From: Bacteroidales bacterium
Lineage (GTDB): Bacteria > Bacteroidota > Bacteroidia > Bacteroidales > Dysgonomonadaceae
Assembly (NCBI GenBank): GCA_012728155.1
Contig: JAAYFR010000247.1
Coordinates: 1 to 10,814 of the forward strand
DNA length: 10,814 bases
Reading direction: 5' to 3'
This document shows, piece after piece, positions 1 through 7,509 of the stretch (position 1 is its first letter; each line of letters begins with the position of its first letter). The notes under the pieces were generated by a model that had not been told where the DNA came from, ran no database searches, and was given only the letters and a program-made list of their open reading frames with translations. Both the position numbers and the translations under genes were made by a program.

Positions 1-313
1 AATCCCCCCTTATAGTGCCGGGCTGCGCCTCCCTCCCATTTGTAATACCTGTCAGTTTTCGAACCACATTTACCACATCCAGCCCCTTCAGCGCCATTAC
101 CACCACCGGACTGTTCCGCATACCGGCTTTGATACGGCTAAAAAAGGATTTTCCGGCCAAATGTGCATAGTGTTCATTGAGAATCTCATCAGTCAACTCT
201 ATCATCTTCATACCCACAATCTGGATTCCTTTCTTTTCGAAACGGGAGATCACTTCTCCCATAATTCTACGCTGCACGGCGGAAGGTTTCAGAATTACTA
301 ATGTAATCTCCAT
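1..313 (-). CDS. ndk: Nucleoside diphosphate kinase, 3'-truncated by window edge
   Basis: Transfers the gamma phosphate of ATP to nucleoside diphosphates through a phospho-histidine, keeping NTP and dNTP pools balanced in the cytoplasm. The 104 visible residues start MEITLVILKP and run to PGTIRGD at the window edge. NDK nucleotide-binding residues are present at the expected spacing: K9 (ILKP), Y49 and F57 (EHYAHLAGKSFF), R85 and T91 (VRKLTGITNG) and R102 (TIRGD). By family spacing, the catalytic histidine would be near residue 115, outside the window, so activity cannot be judged from this piece. The start is the ATG at 313-311, which gives the standard NDK N-terminus. The gene is divergent from the DUF2723 gene and has its own candidate promoter. 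Nothing odd is seen in the visible part; the family assignment is very safe. Confidence 0.95.
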   Translation of the reverse strand, partial: MEITLVILKPSAVQRRIMGEVISRFEKKGIQIVGMKMIELTDEILNEHYAHLAGKSFFSRIKAGMRNSPVVVMALKGLDVVNVVRKLTGITNGREAQPGTIRGD

Positions 314-381
314 AAGTGATAAGATGATAAACTTGTAATGAAAACGACCTTTTAATTACTGATTTTTTAAAAAATTACTTC

Positions 382-413
382 CAAAGTAAACTTTTTATTG
401 CTTCTCATCCAAA
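382..413 (-). promoter_or_regulatory. Candidate promoter of ndk
   Basis: On the minus strand a TTTG (413-410) is followed after about 21 bp by TACTTTG (388-382). This resembles the Bacteroidota -33 TTTG / -7 TAnnTTTG pattern, but the -7 box is one base short. It would give a 5' leader of roughly 60 nt before the ndk ATG at 313. Inferred by motif only. Confidence 0.3.
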
Positions 414-713
414 TTATCGGCTCTTTTTTTTGTCTGGAATTTTCTCATTACAACTAAAATTAATCTTTATCAATCAGACTTACAAAACCTTACACGAAAA
501 CATGTTTTACAACACATTTTACCAATACAAAGAACAACAGACCATTATTAATCATTATTTTGTGCTTTGCAGCTTATTTGGCGCTGCATTAATTCAGCAA
601 CTATTCCCCGCTGCGTATGATTTTTCACCGCCACGACTGAGTTATTTTGCTTTTTTTAATACCCTTATCACAAAATGGCGTTTCATTCCTCAACCGAAAT
701 AGATAGAATTAAG

Positions 714-721
714 TATCTTTG
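714..721 (+). promoter_or_regulatory. Candidate -7 box for the DUF2723 gene
   Basis: TATCTTTG matches the Bacteroidota primary-sigma -7 consensus TAnnTTTG exactly. It lies 74 bp upstream of the ATG at 796 and would leave a leader of about 65 nt. No good TTG -33 element is seen at the usual spacing, so support rests on the -7 box and its position. Confidence 0.4.
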
Positions 722-795
722 CCCAAAATTGGCCATCAATCGGCAGGATTCAGGATGCAATTGAAACTATACATCAATCATTAACAGTAAGAATA

Positions 796-3700
796 ATGAC
801 CAGGTACAAGCTTATCAACAATATCTCAGGTTGGATTGTATTTGCTGTCTCAGCAATTGTTTATCTGCTCACCATTGAACCCACAGCAAGTTTTTGGGAT
901 TGTGGAGAGTTTATCACTCAAGCCTATAAATTGGAGGTTGGCCATCCGCCAGGTGCGCCTATTTTCATGCTGGTGGGCAATCTCTTCACCCAATTGACGC
1001 AGGATCCTTCTCAGGTGGCCAAGATGGTCAACATCATGTCGGCACTATTGAGTGCATTCACCATCTTGTTCCTTTTCTGGACCATCACCCACCTCACCCG
1101 CAAGCTTATTATTGCCGAGGAGGGAAAAAATCTTAACACGGGGCAGACCATTGCCGTGATTGGAAGCGGGCTCGTTGGCGCATTGGTATATACTTTTTCC
1201 GATACCTTCTGGTTTTCGGCTGTAGAGGGTGAGGTATATGCCTTCTCATCGATGCTCACCGCCTTAGTATTCTGGCTGATCCTCAAGTGGGAAGACAATG
1301 CCGACAAGCCTCATTCCGACAAGTGGATCGTGTTGATTGCCTACGTCATGGGATTATCTATCGGCGTGCACCTGCTCAACTTGTTGTGTATCCCGGCAAT
1401 TGTACTGGTTTATTACTTCAAGAAGAATGATGCTCCCGACTGGAAAGGGGGAATCAAAGCCCTCTTGCTCTCTTTCGGGCTTATTATCATATTAATGTGG
1501 GGAATTATCCCCGGCTTTGCGAAAGTAGGCGGCTGGTTTGAACTCTTTTTTGTGAACTCATTGGGATTTTCTTACCACACGGGAGTATTTGTCTACATCA
1601 TCCTATTGGCTGCTGTTATTGGCTGGTCACTTTATGAGACACTCTTTCCTAAAGGATCGGAAAAGAGGGCTAAAATCTCTTTCTTCCTCAGTCTTGCCAT
1701 CACGGGAATCCTTTTTATCGGCAGTAATGGGTGGATATGGCTATTATTGATCGCCACAGCGGCTTACTTCATTTTCAAATACAAGAAATTAGAGATTAAA
1801 TTTATCAATCTGGCCGTTACCAGCCTGATGGTTATTCTGATAGGTTTTTCGGCTTATGCATTAATCCCTATCCGGTCGAACGCCAATCCGCCACTCGACC
1901 TGAATAAACCGGAAGATATCTTCTCCCTGGGAAGTTTCCTGAACCGCGAGCAATACGGACAAACGCCTCTTATCTATGGGACAACCTATTCTTCTCAATT
2001 AGAGCGGAATGCCAATGGATCGATCAGCCAAAAGGGGGAGAAAACTTCCTACCAAAAGATTGTAAAATCCTCACCCGACCAAAAAGACCGATATGAAAAG
2101 GTGACGACACCCATATACAAATATAGTGACACGATGCTATTCCCCCGGATGCACTCCACCTCCGGCAATCCATCGTTCAAAAACCACAGCTTGGGGTATG
2201 AACAGTGGGGAGGGGTAACCGACCTGAGTAAGAAGCCCACCTTCTGGCAGAATCTGAAATTTCTCTTCAGCTATCAGATCAACCAGATGTATTGGCGCTA
2301 TTTCATGTGGAATTTCTCCGGCAGACAAAACGATATCCAAGGTCATGGCGAAATTACCTCCGGCAACTGGATCACCGGAATACCCTTCTTCGACCAGCAT
2401 GTGCTTGGGTTGGGACCGCAGGATAATATTGCACCCGACATCGTCGATAATAAGGGACACAACAAGTATTATATGCTTCCACTGTTGCTCGGCATCATCG
2501 GCATCCTTTATCAATTGCAGTTGAAGAAGAGGGGAAAACAGAGTTTTGCGGTGGTTTTTATGCTCTTCTTTATGACGGGACTGGCCATCATCCTCTATCT
2601 CAACCAGACACCATACGAACCGAGGGAGCGTGACTATGCCTATGCAGGCTCTTTCTATGCCTTCACTATCTGGGTGGGAATGGGAGTGACAGGTATCAGC
2701 TATTTCTTAAGGAGATATATTAAGAATACCACTGCCGCAGCAGCCTTGGCTACAGTAGCCACACTCTTCGTACCCATACAGATGGCATCCCAGAATTGGG
2801 ATGACCACGACCGCTCAGGCAGGACCTTGGCGAGAGACACCGGCATGAACTATCTGAGTTGCGTAGGAGAGAACGCCATCCTCTTCACCAATGGTGATAA
2901 CGACACCTACCCACTTTGGTATGTGCAGGAAACCGAAGGATTCCGCACCGACGTACGGGTCACCAACCTCAGCTTCTTACAAACGGAATGGTATGTAGAC
3001 CAATTGGCACGTCAGGCTTATGAGTCGGAACCGCTGCCTATCCGGTGGACAAGCTATCAGTATGCGGGCAAGGCGGGCAGTGCAGCATATATCATCACCA
3101 AAAAGGAGATCGAAGATGCGCTCCGGAACAACAATATTCCCCCTGTTTCTTTCGGTTCTTACTACGATATGAACTCTTTCAGAGACACTCTCTCGCTAAG
3201 TCGGATTATGGAAAATCTGAGGACGGGAGAGAATATCCAGCCGAAAAATCCCTTTAATACGGGTGATATGCCTGTCATCCCGGGAGATGTGCTTTCACTC
3301 GATGTGGATACTACACAGGTAGACTGGAAAGGACTTGCGGCGAAGCCATCCCACAAGATGTATATCGATCTGAAAGGGAAGTCTTACCTTTCGTTCAATG
3401 AGCAGATGATCCTGGAGTTTCTCGACAACATCAATGATGGCCACTGGCAACGCCCCATCCATTTTGCGACTACTATCACTCCATCCCTTTATATGAAGCT
3501 GGAAAACCATAACTTCTCACTCAACGGCCTTACTTATCAGGTGGTGCCGGGTACCCCTCTATTCAATGGGGTAAACATAGAAGTAGCCTACGACAATATG
3601 GTGAACAAATTCAGGTGGGGAGGACTCGAAAAGAATCCTGACATCTATGTGGATGAAACTTGCCGGAGGATGCTCTCTACGCACCGCCTCTATTTCACAC

Positions 3701-4266
3701 AACTTGTTGATGCGTTGATCGCTGCGGGAGAAAACGAAAAAGCACTCACAGCACTGGACAAAGTCACTACGATGATTCCCTCTTCTGCTGTGACTTACAG
3801 TACGGACGGACTACTCTTCGCAAGGGCCTATTATCGATTGGATGAGAGAGAGAAGGCGGAGACACTTATTGACGACATCAGCGACAGAATCAACAGGAAT
3901 CTCGATTGGTTTGTGCGGCTAAATCCCGTGCAGCTATCCAATTCTCTCTCTGATGTGGTATATAACAACATCACCCCTTTGATGCTTATCACAAATATTT
4001 ATCAACAACATAATCAGGAGAAATATAGAATAATGATCGACGATCTGTTGCAACGTGCACAATCATTTTATTCATTGGGAATCTCCTATGTGGGCGACAC
4101 ACTTTTAAAAGAGATAACCGATGGTTCAATACGCGGCTATTATTCCATCCCTGCCGACGATACGCTACAGCGTGCCACGGAAGAGGAGACAATGCAAAAA
4201 GCACTCGGTATGATGCAACGGTTCAACCCCCGTTTGTTGGAACAATACCAACAACAGGCCCAGTAA
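796..4266 (+). CDS. DUF2723 / TMEM260-type protein O-glycosyltransferase-like membrane protein
   Basis: A 1156-aa polytopic inner-membrane protein of the DUF2723 family, related to human TMEM260, a protein O-mannosyltransferase. By family it is expected to transfer a lipid-linked sugar to secreted proteins on the periplasmic side; this is inferred, not shown. Residues 1 to about 660 hold roughly 14 hydrophobic segments, for example 12-27, 81-101, 118-134, 177-208, 222-241, 265-284, 294-327, 335-358, 558-575 and 583-602. The first external loop carries WDCGEF (34-39, D35 and E38), equivalent in position to the acidic pair of GT-C enzymes, followed by HPPGAP (50-55). A large loop spans about 359-555, and a conserved YEPRERDYAYAGSF lies near 607-620. 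The C-terminal 400 residues are soluble, with TPR-like helices near 970-1040. The length is full for the Bacteroidales family. The deacetylase gene follows 66 bp downstream on the same strand and may be co-transcribed. Confidence 0.9.
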   Translation: MTRYKLINNISGWIVFAVSAIVYLLTIEPTASFWDCGEFITQAYKLEVGHPPGAPIFMLVGNLFTQLTQDPSQVAKMVNIMSALLSAFTILFLFWTITHLTRKLIIAEEGKNLNTGQTIAVIGSGLVGALVYTFSDTFWFSAVEGEVYAFSSMLTALVFWLILKWEDNADKPHSDKWIVLIAYVMGLSIGVHLLNLLCIPAIVLVYYFKKNDAPDWKGGIKALLLSFGLIIILMWGIIPGFAKVGGWFELFFVNSLGFSYHTGVFVYIILLAAVIGWSLYETLFPKGSEKRAKISFFLSLAITGILFIGSNGWIWLLLIATAAYFIFKYKKLEIKFINLAVTSLMVILIGFSAYALIPIRSNANPPLDLNKPEDIFSLGSFLNREQYGQTPLIYGTTYSSQLERNANGSISQKGEKTSYQKIVKSSPDQKDRYEKVTTPIYKYSDTMLFPRMHSTSGNPSFKNHSLGYEQWGGVTDLSKKPTFWQNLKFLFSYQINQMYWRYFMWNFSGRQNDIQGHGEITSGNWITGIPFFDQHVLGLGPQDNIAPDIVDNKGHNKYYMLPLLLGIIGILYQLQLKKRGKQSFAVVFMLFFMTGLAIILYLNQTPYEPRERDYAYAGSFYAFTIWVGMGVTGISYFLRRYIKNTTAAAALATVATLFVPIQMASQNWDDHDRSGRTLARDTGMNYLSCVGENAILFTNGDNDTYPLWYVQETEGFRTDVRVTNLSFLQTEWYVDQLARQAYESEPLPIRWTSYQYAGKAGSAAYIITKKEIEDALRNNNIPPVSFGSYYDMNSFRDTLSLSRIMENLRTGENIQPKNPFNTGDMPVIPGDVLSLDVDTTQVDWKGLAAKPSHKMYIDLKGKSYLSFNEQMILEFLDNINDGHWQRPIHFATTITPSLYMKLENHNFSLNGLTYQVVPGTPLFNGVNIEVAYDNMVNKFRWGGLEKNPDIYVDETCRRMLSTHRLYFTQLVDALIAAGENEKALTALDKVTTMIPSSAVTYSTDGLLFARAYYRLDEREKAETLIDDISDRINRNLDWFVRLNPVQLSNSLSDVVYNNITPLMLITNIYQQHNQEKYRIMIDDLLQRAQSFYSLGISYVGDTLLKEITDGSIRGYYSIPADDTLQRATEEETMQKALGMMQRFNPRLLEQYQQQAQ

Positions 4267-4281
4267 TTACAATAACATACG

Positions 4282-4301
4282 GTTGTGAGGCGACTCACAG
4301 C
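4282..4301 (+). terminator. Stable hairpin between the DUF2723 and deacetylase genes
   Basis: GTTGTGAG (4282-4289) pairs with CTCACAGC (4294-4301) to give an 8-bp stem with one G-U pair. It is capped by GCGA, a GNRA tetraloop. It lies 16 bp after the DUF2723 stop codon. The following sequence has only a broken T run (CTCTTTT at 4308-4314), so it could be a weak terminator, an attenuator or a 3'-end stabiliser. Confidence 0.4.
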
Positions 4302-4332
4302 AGTATCTCTTTTCGAATTACAATCATGATTT

Positions 4333-4995
4333 ATGTTTATTGAGCAACCACCACACCTGTATAGGCTTCTTTTTCCGAAAGCCCGCTGGAGGATAGGTAT
4401 CCCCGGACAGAAAACGGTCTATCTCACTTTCGACGATGGCCCCATACCCGAGGTGACGCCCTGGGTTCTCGATCTGTTGGATCAGTACAATGTAAAAGCT
4501 ACCTTCTTCTGCGTAGGAGAGAACGTGCAAAAAAACCCCAACCTCTACAGTCAAATCCTTGGGAGAGGACATCTGACAGGAAATCATACTTTTAACCACG
4601 TACAATGTTGGAAAAACAAAACCGATTTCCTGCTGGAGAATACCAACAAGGCAGCAAAACTGATCGATTCGCCACTCTTTCGACCACCGCATGGACATAT
4701 GCGCTTTCCGCAGAATTTAACACTGCGACAGGCAGGTTATAGCGTGATAATGTGGGATGTGGTAACAAGGGATTATAGTCGGTATACAACCCCCGAACAG
4801 GTAGTGGAAAACGTGAAGAAGTACACGCGGAATGGCTCCATCATCGTCTTTCATGACTCACTAAAAGCAGAGAAAAACCTGAAGTATGCCCTCCCCCGCG
4901 CTATCGAGTGGTTACAACAAGAAGGATATTCTTTTGAATTGATCCCAAATTCAAACTCAATACCTATGCCAGTACGGCGTATCGCAAATATTTAA
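4333..4995 (+). CDS. Polysaccharide deacetylase family protein (NodB homology domain)
   Basis: A 220-aa metal-dependent carbohydrate esterase-4-like deacetylase, expected to remove N-acetyl groups from a cell-envelope or exported polysaccharide; the substrate is unknown. All NodB motifs are visible: TFDDG (32-36, catalytic base D34 and metal ligand D35), HTFNH (85-89, metal ligands H85 and H89), RPPHG (117-121), MWD (140-142) and IIVFHDS (170-176, H174). This suggests an active enzyme. The domain occupies nearly the whole protein. There is no clear signal peptide; the N-terminus (MFIEQPPHLYRLLFPKARWR) is basic and only weakly hydrophobic, so it may act in the cytoplasm or at the membrane. The ATG at 4333 gives the compact family start. 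It lies 66 bp after the DUF2723 gene, which fits a shared role in envelope glycan work, though the hairpin between them may separate their expression. Confidence 0.9.
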   Translation: MFIEQPPHLYRLLFPKARWRIGIPGQKTVYLTFDDGPIPEVTPWVLDLLDQYNVKATFFCVGENVQKNPNLYSQILGRGHLTGNHTFNHVQCWKNKTDFLLENTNKAAKLIDSPLFRPPHGHMRFPQNLTLRQAGYSVIMWDVVTRDYSRYTTPEQVVENVKKYTRNGSIIVFHDSLKAEKNLKYALPRAIEWLQQEGYSFELIPNSNSIPMPVRRIANI

Positions 4996-5027
4996 ACCTA
5001 ACAATCTAAAAACTGATCTATCGACTA

Positions 5028-5060
5028 ATTGACTAATTCACAGAAAACTAATCAGTCAAT
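5028..5060 (+). repeat. Imperfect inverted repeat after the deacetylase gene
   Basis: ATTGACTAATT (5028-5038) can pair with AATCAGTCAAT (5050-5060), giving a 7-bp stem, one mismatch and 3 further pairs around an 11-nt loop. The 8-mer GACTAATT is also directly repeated at 5023-5038. No T tract follows, so a terminator role for the deacetylase gene is only possible. Confidence 0.3.
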
Positions 5061-5130
5061 CAATCAGATAATCACCCCAAACAGCTCTCTTCAAAACTAT
5101 AAATATAGTTAAATATTAAAGTCAACATAG

Positions 5131-5149
5131 TATTATGTATTGCATAGTA
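5131..5149. promoter_or_regulatory. Palindromic operator-like site upstream of the ABC gene
   Basis: The 19-bp sequence TATTATGTATTGCATAGTA is an imperfect palindrome with 7 of 9 arm positions paired. It overlaps the TTG -33 element of the next promoter. CATAGTA also recurs directly at 5126-5132 and 5143-5149. A repressor bound here would block RNA polymerase. PadR-family regulators, which often control drug-efflux ABC operons and bind such ATGT/ACAT-type palindromes, are one possibility; no regulator gene is in the window. Confidence 0.4.
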
Positions 5150-5170
5150 CAATGTTTTGTCATACATTTG
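5140..5170 (+). promoter_or_regulatory. Candidate promoter of the interrupted ABC transporter gene
   Basis: TTG (5140-5142), 20 bp, then TACATTTG (5163-5170) match the Bacteroidota -33/-7 pattern well. Transcription would start near 5177 and leave a leader of about 80 nt before the ATG at 5256. The promoter seems intact although the gene it served is broken. Confidence 0.5.
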
Positions 5171-5196
5171 CGCTGTTCATTCTGTAACCATTCAGC

Positions 5197-5259
5197 ATGA
5201 ACGATAGTCTAAACAAAAACGACAATTATAGAAACCACTACAACCATCACTATATATGA
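5197..5259 (+). CDS. Possible 20-aa leader peptide overlapping the ABC start
   Basis: An ATG at 5197 opens a 20-codon frame, MNDSLNKNDNYRNHYNHHYI, rich in Asn, His and Tyr. It ends in TGA at 5257-5259 and overlaps the ABC start codon as ATGA (5256-5259). It lies between the candidate promoter and the ABC gene, so translational coupling is conceivable. No ribosome binding site or known family supports it; a chance frame is equally likely. Confidence 0.2.
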   Translation: MNDSLNKNDNYRNHYNHHYI

Positions 5260-5414
5260 TTGAAATCCGACAATTACATAAATCCTACCGGACGGAAGCA
5301 TTGTCGCTTCACGTGCTGAAAGGAATCGATCTGGAAATAAGAGATGGAGAGTATGTCTCCATCATGGGCGCCTCCGGTTCCGGAAATATTATATTATCTC
5401 CTATTCGCGAGTAA
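5256..5414 (+). pseudogene. ABC transporter ATPase (MacB/LolD type), cut off inside Walker A
   Basis: The first 43 residues, from MIEIRQLHKSYR through the strand segments to GASGSG (38-43), are the typical N-terminus of a MacB/LolD-type ATP-binding subunit, which powers efflux or lipoprotein release at the inner membrane. The Walker A lysine and Ser/Thr expected next are missing. From about 5386 the sequence changes to unrelated DNA, the frame reads N-I-I-L-S-P-I-R-E and stops at 5412-5414. Signature, Walker B and H-loop regions are absent, so any product is inactive. Family members are usually about 220-250 aa. The 5' part, promoter and operator-like site look undamaged, which suggests the break is fairly recent. 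The rest of the gene may lie beyond the BREX island on the right or may have been lost. Confidence 0.85.
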
Positions 5415-5474
5415 TGCGTAGCAATCGGTTGATTTCATCAATAGAAACACAAGTGCCTGTAAAGATTTTTCAGG
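5387..5474 (-). pseudogene. Relic fragment of a second, diverged pglZ
   Basis: Read on the minus strand, 5468-5424 encodes KSLQALVFLLMKSTD, matching KTLQAQEFLLMKSAD (residues 526-540) of the intact PglZ upstream. After a one-base deletion the other frame reads R-E-stop-E-I-I-stop (5409-5389), against REYDIIY (546-552). Several of the base differences are silent (F, L and A codons), as expected of related coding sequence rather than chance. By hand the two DNAs agree at about 70% over some 60 columns, with one gap and an identical 12-mer (5430-5441 and 8380-8391). The relic is in the same orientation as the BREX genes, begins right where the ABC gene breaks off, and ends about 25 bp from the brxL stop. 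It is too short and broken to be functional. Confidence 0.7.
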
Positions 5475-5500
5475 ACAAGTCGAGTTCTAGAAAAATATAA

Positions 5501-7507
5501 TTAAAACTCCCCTCTACCCAAAATAGTAATAGAGAACGATTTTGCTTTTCTATATAGCTGATTTGTTTCCGCGATATCAAAATATCCGTTTGTCTTATTC
5601 CAGATATCCAATCCCCGTCCCAAAGTGATTTTCCAATCGTCATTGATCAAAATATAGCGATCATGAATAAACTCATCATACTCGAAATAAAAATCGATAC
5701 CGATAGGTGCTACATTATCTTGCACCTCTTTTAATCTATCCTTCACTTCGGTATAATTCTCATCCTCTTTGGTGATCAATTTCACCTCAATGGTCTCATC
5801 AAGCTCTTTATGACCGGCAATCAAACTTATTAGCTCCATTAGATTTCTAAACTGATAGGGAAGTCGGATAAAAGGATCGATAATAGTAACGGTTTGTACA
5901 CCGGCAAGATATTCACCAAATAGATTTTTATACGATACACCCATTTGATTATCCAATATCTCCAAGTGTTTTCCGGCAAGTTTGGATTTTTGTTCTCCCC
6001 CCATATCGGAAGTATGCTCCTCTTCCAAATCTACAAAGATATTACCTTTACCAAGGTATTGAATCTCTTCAAGCGTTACAACCTCTTTACTTTTCGATTC
6101 TCCAACTACATTGTATGAAAAGTCCACCTCCTCAAAGGTTTCATCCATCTTTTGCAGTTGCAGTTTCACTCTACGTCTACTTTCAATAGCAAACTCAAAC
6201 AACTCTTTCAGCTCCTCTACTGTAGCATTTTTATCGGGAAAAATGATTTTACACAAACCGGCATAAGTTTTCAAAATACCTGTTTTATCGCGTGTAGTAA
6301 TAGTCTCAGACAGCTCAAAATGCGTCTGATAATCATTTGTCCAATCCTCCTTACGCAGCTCTCTAAGAATTTCAGCCAAATAATCCACAACAAAACCGTA
6401 ACCATTAGAGAACATCTCATTACGAAGCTTATCCACCTCCCAGCCGGGCAGATAGGCATGCATTCTGTCTAAAAATGCAGTATCATAATAGACCTTTGGC
6501 AACGCTTCAAAAAGATTACTGTGATTGAGCATATAGGGAACGCTGTTATCGGTATTGCCCACGAACGCCATACTTGCCGATGCACCATACACCTGTGTGC
6601 CCCGACTAAAAGATTTATTGGCCATATAGTTTTTCATAATATCCACCAATCCGGTATCGATACGTTTAGCACGCCCTGCAAACTCATCATAAGCCACCAC
6701 GTCCCAATATCCCACCAAGCCAATCTCTCCGTTAGAGTTATTTACAAACAGTTTTGCCTTAGAGACCTCACCACCTGAGATAAGTATCCCATGAGGTGAT
6801 AACTCACTAAAAACATGTGATTTACCGGTTCCTTTTGGTCCCAACTCAATCAGATTGTAATTATTTTCCACAAAGGGGACCAATCGGGTTAATTGCAACA
6901 ATTTTGAACGCTTTGTAAACTCATCCGGATTGAGTCCCATGGTTTGCAAGAGGAGATCCAACCACTCATCGGTGCTGAAATTATGTCTAAAAGTTTTATA
7001 CTCTTCAGTATCCACATTGGAGATTTGAATCGGCTTTAGCGACTCAATAATCCAGGGAGTTGAGCCACGCTCCTCCGTAGGCATATATGCTAAAGTAAGT
7101 ATACACCACACACCATCAGATAACAGTTTTTTATGCTCTTTCACAATCGCATCGGAGATGGGTATCTTTTTTAAACCCAAGTTGGCAAAATCCGCCTCAT
7201 TTCGGTCTTTTTGATCATTCAGGCGTACACTCACCTTATCAATAATACGATGCGCCCCTTTACTGCGTACAAGATTCATAATATATTGTGCCTCATCCCG
7301 ATGTACATAGTGCTCTGCAAGAATACTTTTCACCCGTTCAACTCCCTCTTTGATAATTATGTCATCATCTGAGGCGCAGTATTGCCCTAACAGATACTCC
7401 AAAACATAAGTAGGAACAACAGCATTCCCTTTCACCATTTTGGTCAAATCTTTACGCACCACCTTCCCCTCAAAAAACTCATTTATCTTCTTATCTAAAC
7501 TACTCAT
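5501..7507 (-). CDS. brxL: BREX protein BrxL, AAA+ ATPase with MIT_C-like C-terminus
   Basis: The last gene of the BREX operon encodes a 668-aa protein. BrxL proteins are AAA+ ATPases that bind DNA as ring assemblies and are needed for phage restriction. Residues 1 to about 200 are the N-terminal BrxL region (LDKKINEFFEGKVVRKDLT at the start). The AAA+ core follows: Walker A GPKGTGKS (223-230, K229), Walker B with D274 and E275 (VVAYDEFAG), sensor N318 (FVGNTD) and a candidate arginine finger R348 (FLDRMHAYLPGW). From about 522 the C-terminus is not Lon-like but resembles the PLD-fold MIT_C domain: DPFIR (544-548), IHDR (614-617) and GRGLD (630-634). I chose the ATG at 7507, two bases after the pglZ stop, over an upstream TTG at 7513 because MSSLDKK gives the usual family start. 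The tight spacing implies translational coupling with pglZ. Confidence 0.92.
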   Translation of the reverse strand: MSSLDKKINEFFEGKVVRKDLTKMVKGNAVVPTYVLEYLLGQYCASDDDIIIKEGVERVKSILAEHYVHRDEAQYIMNLVRSKGAHRIIDKVSVRLNDQKDRNEADFANLGLKKIPISDAIVKEHKKLLSDGVWCILTLAYMPTEERGSTPWIIESLKPIQISNVDTEEYKTFRHNFSTDEWLDLLLQTMGLNPDEFTKRSKLLQLTRLVPFVENNYNLIELGPKGTGKSHVFSELSPHGILISGGEVSKAKLFVNNSNGEIGLVGYWDVVAYDEFAGRAKRIDTGLVDIMKNYMANKSFSRGTQVYGASASMAFVGNTDNSVPYMLNHSNLFEALPKVYYDTAFLDRMHAYLPGWEVDKLRNEMFSNGYGFVVDYLAEILRELRKEDWTNDYQTHFELSETITTRDKTGILKTYAGLCKIIFPDKNATVEELKELFEFAIESRRRVKLQLQKMDETFEEVDFSYNVVGESKSKEVVTLEEIQYLGKGNIFVDLEEEHTSDMGGEQKSKLAGKHLEILDNQMGVSYKNLFGEYLAGVQTVTIIDPFIRLPYQFRNLMELISLIAGHKELDETIEVKLITKEDENYTEVKDRLKEVQDNVAPIGIDFYFEYDEFIHDRYILINDDWKITLGRGLDIWNKTNGYFDIAETNQLYRKAKSFSITILGRGEF

Positions 7508-7509
7508 AA

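Larger units (their letters stand above)
314..795. other. Divergent AT-rich intergenic spacer
   Basis: This stretch of about 480 bp separates ndk from the DUF2723 gene. It is AT-rich and holds candidate promoters at its two ends. The middle (about 430-702) is open in one plus-strand frame from a TTG codon, but the predicted 90-aa peptide is low in complexity, has no recognisable motif and lacks a convincing start, so I do not call it a gene. I see no tRNA, repeat array or insertion sequence in it. Confidence 0.6.

Noticed and set aside
430..702. 90-codon open frame in the spacer between ndk and the DUF2723 gene
   Set aside because: It starts at TTG, sits in AT-rich DNA, its peptide matches no family I know and shows no coding-like composition, and it ends just before the candidate promoter of the next gene.
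2137..2514. 125-codon minus-strand frame inside the DUF2723 gene
   Set aside because: It lies fully antisense to a well-supported gene with conserved protein features; the peptide has no recognisable motif.
5476..5500. Possible terminator of the BREX operon just after brxL (TTTTTC ... GAAAAA and the TTCTAGAA palindrome)
   Set aside because: The pairing is nearly all A-T, short and widely spaced, with no GC-rich stem, so it does not support a terminator call.
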